This document shows, piece after piece, positions 1 through 7,988 of a stretch of DNA of 64,000 nucleotides. The DNA comes from Labrenzia sp. CE80 (GTDB lineage Bacteria > Pseudomonadota > Alphaproteobacteria > Rhizobiales > Stappiaceae): NCBI RefSeq assembly GCF_009650605.1, contig NZ_WAJT01000001.1:248001-312000 (forward strand). Reading direction: 5' to 3'. The notes beneath the pieces are model-generated. The model saw only the letters and a list, made by a program, of their open reading frames with translations, was not told the origin of the DNA and searched no databases. Every line of letters begins with the position of its first letter. The stretch's first letter is position 1. The position numbers were made by a program, and so were the translations under genes.

Positions 1-1
1 G

Positions 2-1123
2 CTGAATGCCATAAACGCGATTTCCGACGGGCTTGCTGTGACCAATAAAGACGGTCACGCAGTGCTGGTGAACGACCGGATGCGCGAGATTTACCCGCAG
101 ATTGACAAAACCATCGAGGAAGGAGGAACGATTGTCGACATCATACGAACCGTGTTTCCCGATGAGCCAGAGCGTTCTCTCGATGAGTTTACCGAAGACC
201 CTGAGATGTGGGTGGAGCGAGAGTTTCCCGATGGCAAGTGGTACAAAATCACGCGTGCCAGGACCTCTGATGCTGGACTCATTTCTGTCTATTCAGATGT
301 GACGTCCTACAAGCAACAGCATGCGGTTCTTCGAGACCATACCGATGAACTGGTGCGCCTCCTGGGGCAGGAAAAGAAACTGACCGAGATGCAGCGGGAG
401 TTCGTCTCTATGGCCTCTCACGAGTTCAGAACGCCTCTCGCGATCATCGACAGCAATGCGCAAAGGCTGAAGCGCCGGATCGACAAGTTGGAGCCAGAAA
501 TGGTTCTAGACAGGGCAGGACGGATCCGCGAAAGCGTCGAACGGATGCAATATCTGATCAATCGCTTTTTGAATTTCTCCCAATCCCAATCCGAGGTTGG
601 CGGAATGGAACTGCAGATCGCGCCGACGCAACTGCGCGAGCTAGTGGAAACGGTCTGTTCGGGTCATCAAAGTGTCGCTAAGTCGTTCACCATCCACACG
701 GACATATCCGGCCTTCCTGAGACATCTGAGATTGACCGTGGTCTCGTCGAGCAGTGCCTTTCAAATATTGTCTCGAACGCAATCAAATATTCCCCAGAGA
801 GAAGGGATATCTATCTGGAGGGCAAAGAGGATGAGGGCTTCGCCGTCATTTCAGTGCGTGATGAAGGGGTTGGAATTCCAGAGGATGAAATTCCTAAGGT
901 TTTCAATCGTTACTTCAGGGCATCGACGTCAAGTGGGATCGCCGGCACGGGCATCGGTCTGAATATGACTGAAATGATCGTCAAGAAACACTTTGGGAAA
1001 GTCGAAGTCGAAAGCAGGGTTGGCGAAGGTACAACTGTGACGTTGAAGTTACCGATCAAAGCCAAACAAAAAAGGGGATCAGGCAAGGGCGAGGTCTCAG
1101 GTGACCTGGCGGGTGCGGCTTGA
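2..1123 (+). CDS. PAS-domain sensor histidine kinase (5' end outside window)
   Basis: This is the C-terminal 373 residues of a hybrid-free sensor kinase. The frame is open from base 2, and a GTG at 38 lies inside a PAS-like sequence (AINAISDGLAVTNKDG), so the true start is upstream of the window. Order seen: PAS-like domain ending near VYSDVTSYK, a short coiled linker, a HisKA dimerisation helix with SHEFRTPL (phosphoacceptor His codon at 419-421), then a HATPase with N box (IVSNAIKYS), G1 (DEGVGIP), F box (FNRYF) and G2 (GTGIGLNM). No transmembrane segment is visible in this part. The kinase would autophosphorylate and most likely pass phosphate to the response regulator that starts 17 bases downstream. 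The signal is unknown. The kinase call is secure; the partner is inferred from adjacency. Confidence 0.93.
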   Translation: MNAINAISDGLAVTNKDGHAVLVNDRMREIYPQIDKTIEEGGTIVDIIRTVFPDEPERSLDEFTEDPEMWVEREFPDGKWYKITRARTSDAGLISVYSDVTSYKQQHAVLRDHTDELVRLLGQEKKLTEMQREFVSMASHEFRTPLAIIDSNAQRLKRRIDKLEPEMVLDRAGRIRESVERMQYLINRFLNFSQSQSEVGGMELQIAPTQLRELVETVCSGHQSVAKSFTIHTDISGLPETSEIDRGLVEQCLSNIVSNAIKYSPERRDIYLEGKEDEGFAVISVRDEGVGIPEDEIPKVFNRYFRASTSSGIAGTGIGLNMTEMIVKKHFGKVEVESRVGEGTTVTLKLPIKAKQKRGSGKGEVSGDLAGAA

Positions 1124-1139
1124 GGGGGGAGACGAACTA

Positions 1140-2021
1140 ATGTCAGAAAAAACGACAATCCTGTGTGTTGAAGACGAAGCGATGTTGCTCGAAGACCTCA
1201 AAGAGGAACTTGAGGATGCAGGATACCGCGTCCTGACCGCAGAGAACGGCGCCGCCGCAATGTCCGTTCTGGGCGATGAAAAACCCAACCTGATCCTCTG
1301 TGACATGATGATGCCACGCATGGATGGCCCCGGATTACTGACACATATTCGGAAAAATCATCCTAAACTGAATGATGTACCGTTCATTTTCCTGACGGCA
1401 AAAGCGACGCGTGAGGATTTGATTGAGGGAAAGCGTCTGGGAGTGGATGACTACCTGACCAAGCCGGTGGACTATGATCTGCTTCTTGCCACCGTTGAAT
1501 CCAGTCTAGGACAGATCAAACGGATAGAGCAGCGGAACAAGAAGCAGCTTCTGCAGCTTTACAATTCCTTTCAGAAGCAGCGGGCAGTAAAAAGTGGCAA
1601 GGTTCGAGTCTCGTTTGTGACAGGCAAGCCGGATAGTATCGTTCCCTTGACCTCGGCCCTGACCGAACTCGGATGTCAGGTCTCCATGATCTCCGAAGAT
1701 CAATTGGCTCGACAGAGCTTCACACTGGACGATGTCGATATCTTATTCTTAGTCTACAGTAAGATTGTTCACTACTATCTGAAGTTTGTTACAAGTGGGA
1801 AGCCAAAAGACTGGCGTGGTGAGCTTGTCTTACTAACCCCATCGAATTTTCCTCCGGACAAAAAAGCGTCTCTGGTTGAAAATGGTGTCGAAGACTACAT
1901 TGAATATCCATATCCGCCAGTCGAGATATTCAAATTGGTGATGAGGCGCATTCAGGGGAAAATCCCCGAAGGTCAGTCCTCATCCCGAGAGGGCGCGTCC
2001 GCCTCTTCGTCGTCCTTGTAG
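1140..2021 (+). CDS. Response regulator with N-terminal receiver and a second receiver-like domain
   Basis: A 293-residue protein. I chose the ATG at 1140 because a purine-rich site (gaggggggag) lies just before it; an in-frame GTG at 1101 would overlap the kinase. Residues 1-125 are a canonical receiver: acidic pair E11/D12, phospho-acceptor D55 in LILCDMMMPRMDG, and the Lys of YLTKPVDY. A charged helical linker follows, rich in K, Q and R. The last ~120 residues again read as alternating strands and helices (VRVSFVTG, VDILFLVYSK, GELVLLTPS, VEDYIEYPYPP) and resemble a receiver fold without an acceptor Asp. No DNA-binding or enzymatic output domain is visible. It probably works by protein-protein contact downstream of the neighbouring kinase. 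Its 3' end overlaps the convergent DUF3329 gene by 49 bases. Confidence 0.9.
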   Translation: MSEKTTILCVEDEAMLLEDLKEELEDAGYRVLTAENGAAAMSVLGDEKPNLILCDMMMPRMDGPGLLTHIRKNHPKLNDVPFIFLTAKATREDLIEGKRLGVDDYLTKPVDYDLLLATVESSLGQIKRIEQRNKKQLLQLYNSFQKQRAVKSGKVRVSFVTGKPDSIVPLTSALTELGCQVSMISEDQLARQSFTLDDVDILFLVYSKIVHYYLKFVTSGKPKDWRGELVLLTPSNFPPDKKASLVENGVEDYIEYPYPPVEIFKLVMRRIQGKIPEGQSSSREGASASSSSL

Positions 2022-2188
2022 GAAATCAGGAATGTCCAGACCGCATAGCCTGTGATGGCGAGGGTGATCCAGCCCCAGTTGTTGTTGCCGTGATAGAATT
2101 CGAGCCCCGCCCAGCTGGCGCAAAAGGTGATGATGGCCAAGCGCCGCCAGAGTGGTTTGAAGAACGGGTTGTCGGTATCGGATATCAT
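1973..2188 (-). CDS. Small DUF3329-like membrane protein
   Basis: A 71-residue protein. The start at 2188 is supported by an AAGGTGG site seven bases upstream; a longer frame reaching 2386 has no such support and would run into the divergent gene. The sequence starts with a short polar N-terminus (DTDNPFFKPLWRR), followed by two closely spaced hydrophobic segments separated by a FYHGNNNWGW turn, and ends with an acidic tail (YKDDEEADAPSRDED). The FFKPLWRR opening and two-helix hairpin resemble DUF3329 proteins, which are small inner-membrane proteins of unknown role. The assignment is from memory of the family, so it is moderate. It converges on the response regulator gene and shares 49 bases with its 3' end. 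Confidence 0.72.
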   Translation of the reverse strand: MISDTDNPFFKPLWRRLAIITFCASWAGLEFYHGNNNWGWITLAITGYAVWTFLISYKDDEEADAPSRDED

Positions 2189-2327
2189 GCGCCACCTTGC
2201 TGTTTGGTCCAGAAGCCTAAACGATCGCGTCTTGATTTGCACGTTGTCCTGTCGCTGGCGAACAGGTTCTTGAAGGCCGTTGCTGGCTGTGTGACCTTGC
2301 CCTTCGCAGAGTTGGGAGGGGGCGGTC

Positions 2328-3092
2328 ATGAAGTTTTCAGCAAATCTCGGGTTCTTGTGGCACGACCGGCCTTTGCCGGAGGCCATAAGGCTTGCTGCGG
2401 CCGCCGGATTTGACGCGGTTGAATGTCATTTCCCTTATGAAACAGACCCGGCAGAGGTGCGTGCGGCGTTGTCTGACACTGGATTGCCGATGCTCGCGCT
2501 TAACACCTCACCCGGCGATCGAAGCACAAGGGAGTTCGGCCTTTGTGCATTGCCCGGAAGGGAGGAAGATGCGCGCCGCGTCATCAGGCAGGCTGTTGAC
2601 TACGCGGTACTTATTGGCGCGCGCAAGGTGCATGTCATGGCAGGTCTGGCGAGCGGAGAGGTGGCGCATCGCACTTTCCTCTCTTCGTTGGCATTCGCGT
2701 CCGACCTGGCGGCAAAGGCGGATCTGACGGTGTTGATCGAACCGATCAACACGCAGGATGTTTCCGGATACTTTTTGAACACCACAGATCAGGCGCTGGA
2801 GATCCTTGCGAAGCTCGACCGGCCGAACGTGAAGCTGATGTTCGATTGTTATCATGTGCACCTCATGGAGGGCGATCTTGGCTCTAGGTTGAAGGCCAGC
2901 CTGCCGATGATGGGGCATGTCCAAATCGCTGCCGTGCCCGGAAGAGGGGAGCCCGATCAGAGCGTGATCGACTATGTGGGGGTTATGAAACAGCTTCAGC
3001 AGCTCGGCTATGACGGTTTCATCGGCGCTGAATACAGACCGCGCACCACCGTCGAAGAGGGGCTTGGCTGGATGCAGAAACTTCGACTTTGA
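2328..3092 (+). CDS. Hydroxypyruvate isomerase-like TIM-barrel protein
   Basis: A 254-residue soluble protein of the xylose-isomerase-like TIM-barrel superfamily, closest in pattern to hydroxypyruvate isomerase (Hyi/OtnI), which interconverts hydroxypyruvate and tartronate semialdehyde. Typical features are the opening MKFSANLGFLWHD, VECHFPY (about 31-37), LIEPINTQDVSGYFLN with E138, MFDCYHVHLMEGD, GHVQIAAVPGRGEPD and FIGAEYRP with E235. The two glutamates match the catalytic, metal-binding pair of the family. A purine-rich site (gggaggggg) precedes the ATG. Length is normal for the family. No glyoxylate carboligase or tartronate semialdehyde reductase lies nearby, so the pathway is not confirmed; a related sugar or keto-acid isomerase is possible. 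Confidence 0.88.
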   Translation: MKFSANLGFLWHDRPLPEAIRLAAAAGFDAVECHFPYETDPAEVRAALSDTGLPMLALNTSPGDRSTREFGLCALPGREEDARRVIRQAVDYAVLIGARKVHVMAGLASGEVAHRTFLSSLAFASDLAAKADLTVLIEPINTQDVSGYFLNTTDQALEILAKLDRPNVKLMFDCYHVHLMEGDLGSRLKASLPMMGHVQIAAVPGRGEPDQSVIDYVGVMKQLQQLGYDGFIGAEYRPRTTVEEGLGWMQKLRL

Positions 3093-3209
3093 GCTGACCA
3101 CGTTTGACCAATGTCATCGACCGATCCCCGCGACCCGTGGTGAATGGGAAAGTCGCCCAGACTGCAATCTGACGAGGGCGGTGGCATCGTCCAGGATTGA
3201 GGGGTGTTC

Positions 3210-4529
3210 ATGCGTGGAACCTGGCTCATTGCAATCTATCTCGCGATCATCCTTCTGCCGTTGATACTGGCAGCTGTCGGGGCCAAGCCACCGAGGCCGG
3301 TCTGGGACGAGATTGCGTCAGGGGCAGGCATGGTCGCCTTCACGATCCTGCTTGTAGAATTCCTGTTGTCGGGCCGATTTCGAGCCATTTCGAGCGGTGT
3401 CGGCATGGATGTTACGATGCGGTTTCACCAACTGTTTGCCCGTTCTGCCCTGGTCCTGGTCATCGTACACCCCTTTCTATACACGACGCCCTTTGGCTGG
3501 TCTTTGCCTTATGATCCAAGCCGGCAATTGACACTCTCGCAGCCGGGACCGGCTTTGATGGCGGGGGCGGCTGCCTGGATTCTTTTGCCGTCCTTCGTGC
3601 TGGTTTCCATCGCTCGATCTGATCTGTTCAAACGCTATGAAAACTGGCGCTGGGCGCATGGTCTGGGAGCTGCGCTGATCGCGGGACTGAGCTGGTATCA
3701 TGCTACGCAGGCGGGCAGGTATTCGTCTGACCCGGCGCTCTACTGGCTTTGGACGGGCCTGTTCGCTGTCGCGATCTTGTCGCTTGCCTCGGTATACGTG
3801 CTGCGCCCGATCACAAAGCTTCGGCGCCCGTGGAAAGTCTCTGAGATCCGCAAGGCTGCCGACCAGACATGGGCAGTCGACTTGGAGCCGGTAGGTCATG
3901 ACGGTATCAGCTACAAGGCCGGTCAGTTCTTCTGGCTCAACATTGGCCACAGCGCGTTTTCACTCCCGGAGAACCCCTTCTCTGTAGCCTCTGCGCCTGC
4001 GCAAAAAGGCAAGCTGTCTTTTGTGATCAAGGAGCTGGGTGATTTCACCTCGACTCTGGGCAGCATTCCTCAGGGCACCAGGGCCTATGTCGATGGACCT
4101 TTCGGTCACATGACGATCGAGAGACGGCATGAGCCGGGGATCGGCCTGATTGCCGGAGGCGTGGGCCTCGCACCGATGCTGTCGATCTTGCGCGAGCTGG
4201 ATGCGACCGGCGACTCGCGGCCCGTCAAGCTGGTCTATGGCAATCGCATCGAAGATCAGATCGTGGCGGGTGAAGAACTCGATCACTATGCTCAACGCCC
4301 TGAGATCGATGTGGTCCACGTGATCGCTGAACCGCGCGATGACTGGTGCGGCGAGACTGGGATTCCCGATACTGCGTTTATCAGGCGGCACTTTGGGCGT
4401 CCTGAGCAACGGGACTGGTTTTACGTTCTGTGCGGACCTCCGGCGATGATGACCGGCGCTGAAGAGGTTCTCCTGGCTTTGGGCGTCGCGCCCGAACATA
4501 TTCTGTCGGAGCGCTTTACCTATGATTAA
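3210..4529 (+). CDS. Ferric reductase-like flavocytochrome (ferredoxin reductase family)
   Basis: A 439-residue membrane flavoprotein. I chose the ATG at 3210 because a GAGGGG site sits about five bases upstream; a GTG at 3204 is the alternative. Residues 1 to about 205 contain some six hydrophobic segments with conserved histidines in RFHQLFARS...VHPF and RWAHGLG...WYHATQAG, the likely b-heme ligands of the ferric reductase transmembrane domain. The second half is an FNR-type module: FAD loop NPFSVASAP, nucleotide loop AGGVGLAPMLSI, and the C-terminal YVLCGPPAMM motif. It should move electrons from NAD(P)H through FAD and heme across the inner membrane; the acceptor is unknown. The last codons overlap a 45-residue membrane ORF, suggesting translational coupling. 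Confidence 0.88.
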   Translation: MRGTWLIAIYLAIILLPLILAAVGAKPPRPVWDEIASGAGMVAFTILLVEFLLSGRFRAISSGVGMDVTMRFHQLFARSALVLVIVHPFLYTTPFGWSLPYDPSRQLTLSQPGPALMAGAAAWILLPSFVLVSIARSDLFKRYENWRWAHGLGAALIAGLSWYHATQAGRYSSDPALYWLWTGLFAVAILSLASVYVLRPITKLRRPWKVSEIRKAADQTWAVDLEPVGHDGISYKAGQFFWLNIGHSAFSLPENPFSVASAPAQKGKLSFVIKELGDFTSTLGSIPQGTRAYVDGPFGHMTIERRHEPGIGLIAGGVGLAPMLSILRELDATGDSRPVKLVYGNRIEDQIVAGEELDHYAQRPEIDVVHVIAEPRDDWCGETGIPDTAFIRRHFGRPEQRDWFYVLCGPPAMMTGAEEVLLALGVAPEHILSERFTYD

Positions 4530-4659
4530 TCGTGAACCGGGCAGGGGCGTTAGAACGCCGACACGCAGTCGACGAATGGTTCGTTTTTGGTGGTGGATGA
4601 ATGGTATTGCAATCCTCGCTCTTGTTGCCTTTGCGTTACGTGGGGTCTTGGCGATTTAA
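4522..4659 (+). CDS. Putative 45-residue single-span membrane protein
   Basis: A small frame whose ATG (4522) overlaps the end of the ferric-reductase gene. It encodes 45 residues: an Arg-rich N-terminus (NREPGRGVRTPTRSRR), then MVRFWWWMNG, and a hydrophobic segment of about 18 residues (IAILALVAFALRGVLAI) that could span the membrane once, ending at TAA 4657-4659. The positive charges before the helix predict a cytoplasmic N-terminus. The overlap with the upstream stop suggests translational coupling. No family is recognised. The layout suggests an accessory subunit of the flavocytochrome, but it could be a chance frame; codon conservation in relatives would decide. Confidence 0.5.
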   Translation: MINREPGRGVRTPTRSRRMVRFWWWMNGIAILALVAFALRGVLAI

Positions 4660-4777
4660 AGGGCAATTGCGTCGGCGATTTGCCTTGCCAATGGCTGAAA
4701 TCCGGTTGAAAGTCAGGGCCTTCGCGCGTTCCGTGCGCTGATCAGACCCGCTAGACCCTTGAACCAGGCTCGCCTGA

Positions 4778-6097
4778 ATGCTGTCTTCTCTCGATCTCCT
4801 AACCGCAAATGACGCCCGCGGCGTTCACGCCCCTTCCTACTATGCAGCAACCGCAAATCGCCAGACCAACCACCCCGAACTGACGGGAGAGACGAGCTGC
4901 GATGTCTGCATCGTTGGGGGCGGTTACACCGGGCTGTCGAGCGCGCTGCATTTGGCCGAGCGCGGCTATGACGTCGTCCTTTTGGAGGCAAATCGGGTTG
5001 GCTGGGGGGCATCCGGTCGCAATGGCGGTCAGGTCGGCACCGGACAGCGTGTTGACCAGACGGTTCTGGAAAAACGTCACGGTCTTGAACCGGCGAAAGT
5101 TCTTTGGGATCTGGCGCTCGAGTCCATGGATGTGACGCTCGGCCTGATCGGCAAGCACTGTATTGAATGCGACTACACGCCCGGCGTTCTGCATGCGGAT
5201 CATCGCAAGGACTATGTGCCGGAGACCAAGGCCTATGTTGAACATCTGAACACAGTCTATGGCTACGACAAAGTTCGTTTTGTCGACACAGAGGAAGTCC
5301 GGCAGATGGTCGGCAGCCCTTGCTATCACGGCGGCTCGCTCGACCTGGGCTCAGGGCATGTTCATCCGCTTAATCTGGCGCTCGGCCTTGCAGCTGCTGC
5401 CGAAGCGAAAGGCGCGCGACTGTTCGAGGCCACCCGTGTGTTGTCCTACACACCGGGCGAGACGGTTACAGTGCAGACCGAAAAAGGCACTGTGCGCGCC
5501 AAGCATCTGGTGCTCGGCTGCAACGGCTATCTCGGCAAGCTGGACAAGCAGACGGCGGCGCACGTATTGCCGATCAACAACTTCATCGTTGCGACAGAGC
5601 CATTGTCGGATGCCGATGCGAAGGCTTTGATCCGCGACAATGTGGCAGTCGCTGATAGCAAGTTCGTCATCAACTATTTCCGCCTGTCGGCGGACAATCG
5701 CATGCTGTTTGGCGGCGGCGAAAACTATGGCTATCGCTTTCCCGAAGACATCAAGTCCTTCGTGCGAAAGCCGATGAGCGAAATTTATCCGCAGCTCAAG
5801 GATGTGCGCATCGACTACGGTTGGGGCGGAACGCTGGCGATCTCACCCAAGCGCATGCCGTATTTTGCGAGAATTCATCCGAATGTTCTCAGTGCATCCG
5901 GGTATTCCGGTCATGGCGTCGCCATGGCAACCTTCGCCGGCAAAGTGCTGGCCGAGGCGGTTGATGGCACGGCCGCGCGGTTCGACGCCTTCGAGCAGAT
6001 CGGCGTGCCTGCCTTCCCGGGCGGTGACAAGCTGCGCTACCCGTTGTTGGTCCTGGCGATGACCTGGTACTCGCTGCGCGACAAATTGGGAATCTGA
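4778..6097 (+). CDS. FAD-dependent amine oxidoreductase, PuuB/OrdL-like (copy 1)
   Basis: A 439-residue protein of the D-amino-acid-oxidase superfamily, closest in pattern to gamma-glutamylputrescine oxidase and OrdL-type oxidases. A Rossmann ADP-binding loop IVGGGYTG lies at about residues 45-52, followed by LEANRVGWGASGRNGG, the segment that contacts the flavin. The C-terminal half carries RMLFGGGENYGY and GYSGHGVAMATFAGK, typical of the family. No signal peptide is seen. It would oxidise a secondary amine or gamma-glutamylated polyamine and release hydrogen peroxide or reduce another acceptor; the substrate cannot be read from sequence. A paralogue follows after only 5 bases, so the two are probably co-transcribed. 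No glutamine-synthetase-like PuuA gene is present here. Confidence 0.87.
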   Translation: MLSSLDLLTANDARGVHAPSYYAATANRQTNHPELTGETSCDVCIVGGGYTGLSSALHLAERGYDVVLLEANRVGWGASGRNGGQVGTGQRVDQTVLEKRHGLEPAKVLWDLALESMDVTLGLIGKHCIECDYTPGVLHADHRKDYVPETKAYVEHLNTVYGYDKVRFVDTEEVRQMVGSPCYHGGSLDLGSGHVHPLNLALGLAAAAEAKGARLFEATRVLSYTPGETVTVQTEKGTVRAKHLVLGCNGYLGKLDKQTAAHVLPINNFIVATEPLSDADAKALIRDNVAVADSKFVINYFRLSADNRMLFGGGENYGYRFPEDIKSFVRKPMSEIYPQLKDVRIDYGWGGTLAISPKRMPYFARIHPNVLSASGYSGHGVAMATFAGKVLAEAVDGTAARFDAFEQIGVPAFPGGDKLRYPLLVLAMTWYSLRDKLGI

Positions 6098-6102
6098 GAT
6101 CC

Positions 6103-7425
6103 ATGGCGCATATCGGCGAACAGGACGGAATTTCCATCGGCAGCTATTGGGAAGCCTCTGTCGGCAAGATCAAGGAAGACCGGCAGCTTGTTGGAGAGGC
6201 GCGCTTCGATGTTGCCATTGTCGGGGCGGGCTATACCGGCCTTTCGGCGGCTCTTCGTCTGGCCGAGGCTGGGCTTTCAGTCTGTGTCCTGGAGGCCAAC
6301 CGGGTTGGCTGGGGCGCATCCGGGCGCAACGGCGGTTTTTGCTGCACGGGCGGAACCAAGCAATCCGACGCCCAACTGATCTCGAAGTTTGGGTTGGAGG
6401 AAGCCAAGCGCTTTCTAGCCTATCAGCTTGAGGCCATCGACACGGTCGGCGATCGGCTCGCCCGTTGGAACCTGGACGCTGATCGTCACTCGAAGGGCGA
6501 GATCATCCTGGCTCATAGGCCAAGAGATTATGCCGGTTTTGCTGCGGAGGCTGCCTTCCAAAAGGAGACGTTCGGTGTCGAGGCGGCGGTTCTTGGGCCT
6601 GATGAGTTGAAGGAGCGGGGACTTGGCGGGCCCGAGTTTCATGGCGGTCTGCATCTGCCTTACGGTTTTGCGCTCAATCCGATGAAATATGTTCAGGCAC
6701 TGGCCGCGCAAGCCCGCCGCCGCGGAGGCCGGATCTTTGCCCATACGCCTGTTACCCGGTTCGAGCAGGATGAGTCGAACTGGCGGCTCACGACCCACTA
6801 TGGCAGCGTGCTGGCGGAAAAAGTTATCCTGGCAGGCAACGGCTATTCACGCGAGAACGCACCGAATTGGTTGAGTGGTCGGTTGCTGCCGGTGATGTCT
6901 TCGGTTCTGGTCACGCGCCCCTTGAGTGATGGGGAACTGAACGACCAGGGTTGGACGAGCGACCTGATGGCCGCCGACACCCGCATCCTGCTGCACTATT
7001 TCCGCCTGATGCCGGATCGGCGCATGTTGTTCGGCACCCGTGGCGGCATTTTTGAAACTCCGGACAGCCTCAAGGCCATGCGGGCTCGGGGCAGGGCGGA
7101 TTTCGACAGGATGTTCCCGGCCTGGGCTCACGTGGAGGCCGACCACCAATGGCATGGCCATGTGTGTCTCGCGCGGGATCTGAGTGCCTATGTCGGCGCC
7201 GTTCCAGATATGGATGGAGTCTTTGCCTCGCTGGCCTATCATGGCAGTGGCATTGCGATGTCGTCACTCTCTGGCGAAAAGGTCGCGGATCTGGCGCTCG
7301 GCCGGATCAAGCAGGTAGATTTGCCTGCGGTGATTTCCAGGCCCTTGCGCAGATTTCCATTTCCTGCCCTGCGCCAGGTCTATCTGCAGGGTGCCTATTG
7401 GGCCTACGGGCTGAAGGACCGCTGA
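6103..7425 (+). CDS. FAD-dependent amine oxidoreductase, PuuB/OrdL-like (copy 2)
   Basis: A 440-residue paralogue of the preceding gene, starting 5 bases after its stop. The ADP-binding loop IVGAGYTG is at about residues 39-46, and the LEANRVGWGASGRNGG segment is identical to copy 1. The following residues differ (FCCTGGTKQ instead of QVGTGQRV), as does much of the middle of the protein. RRMLFGTRGG and YHGSGIAMSSLSGEK replace the corresponding C-terminal motifs. This is an old tandem duplication: the cofactor core is kept while the substrate side has diverged, so different amine substrates or a heteromeric enzyme are both possible. It is the last gene before a palindrome-rich intergenic region. 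Confidence 0.86.
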   Translation: MAHIGEQDGISIGSYWEASVGKIKEDRQLVGEARFDVAIVGAGYTGLSAALRLAEAGLSVCVLEANRVGWGASGRNGGFCCTGGTKQSDAQLISKFGLEEAKRFLAYQLEAIDTVGDRLARWNLDADRHSKGEIILAHRPRDYAGFAAEAAFQKETFGVEAAVLGPDELKERGLGGPEFHGGLHLPYGFALNPMKYVQALAAQARRRGGRIFAHTPVTRFEQDESNWRLTTHYGSVLAEKVILAGNGYSRENAPNWLSGRLLPVMSSVLVTRPLSDGELNDQGWTSDLMAADTRILLHYFRLMPDRRMLFGTRGGIFETPDSLKAMRARGRADFDRMFPAWAHVEADHQWHGHVCLARDLSAYVGAVPDMDGVFASLAYHGSGIAMSSLSGEKVADLALGRIKQVDLPAVISRPLRRFPFPALRQVYLQGAYWAYGLKDR

Positions 7426-7988
7426 CGCGCGCGGTCTTTTCCGACTTCAGACGTCATCCCAGCCGTGTGCGGGAATCCATTGGTTCTTGTATCAGTAGGA
7501 GAAGCGGAGAAATCGAGGTGGGGTTTGGCCAGTTCATACCTGATCGGCGGGCAGTCGAGTGGCTTGGATCCCCGCACAAGGCGGGGATGACCGTTTTTGG
7601 ACGAGGGAGGGGATGGGGATATCAGAGGTTGCAACCCTCCCGGCCGTCATTGCAGGGCCTGATCCTGCAATCCACGCCGTTTCGTATCTCCAGATCGAAG
7701 CGGTGCTGCGTGGCAGCGTCATGGCAGGGATGCCATGGTCGAACCATGGCCTGACGGAGCTAAGGGTAAATGCCCCACGCGTAATGCCTTCCCTGCACAG
7801 GCAGAGATCCAGTAGATGCAGACGCTTCGGCCTACACCGTGAGATGCCGGCGTACTGGGTCCCGGATCTTCGCTGCACCCGTCCGGGAGGGCATTGAGAG
7901 CGTTGCAGAGCTTGGTTCAAGTCGTAAAAGCCAGCTCAGAATCTGGGAGGACGATCCGGCTATTTACCTATGATCGACAGACCGAATT
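7426..7988. repeat. Palindrome-rich intergenic region (REP-like elements)
   Basis: About 560 bases without a credible gene. A 26-base unit occurs twice in opposite orientation at 7453-7478 and 7566-7591 with 3 mismatches; each is itself a hairpin (core atccccgc/gcggggat at 7568-7588). Further hairpins are attgcagg/cctgcaat at 7649-7671 and ccatggt/accatgg at 7733-7749, and a cccgga/tccggg pair lies near 7850-7890. These look like extragenic palindromic elements of the GTCATCCC...GGGATCC type that are common in alphaproteobacterial intergenic DNA. They may also end transcription of the upstream oxidase genes. Confidence 0.7.

Noticed and set aside
7149..7920. Open frames on both strands across the region behind the PuuB-like genes
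   Set aside because: They run through inverted repeats, and the sequence is better explained by REP-like elements.
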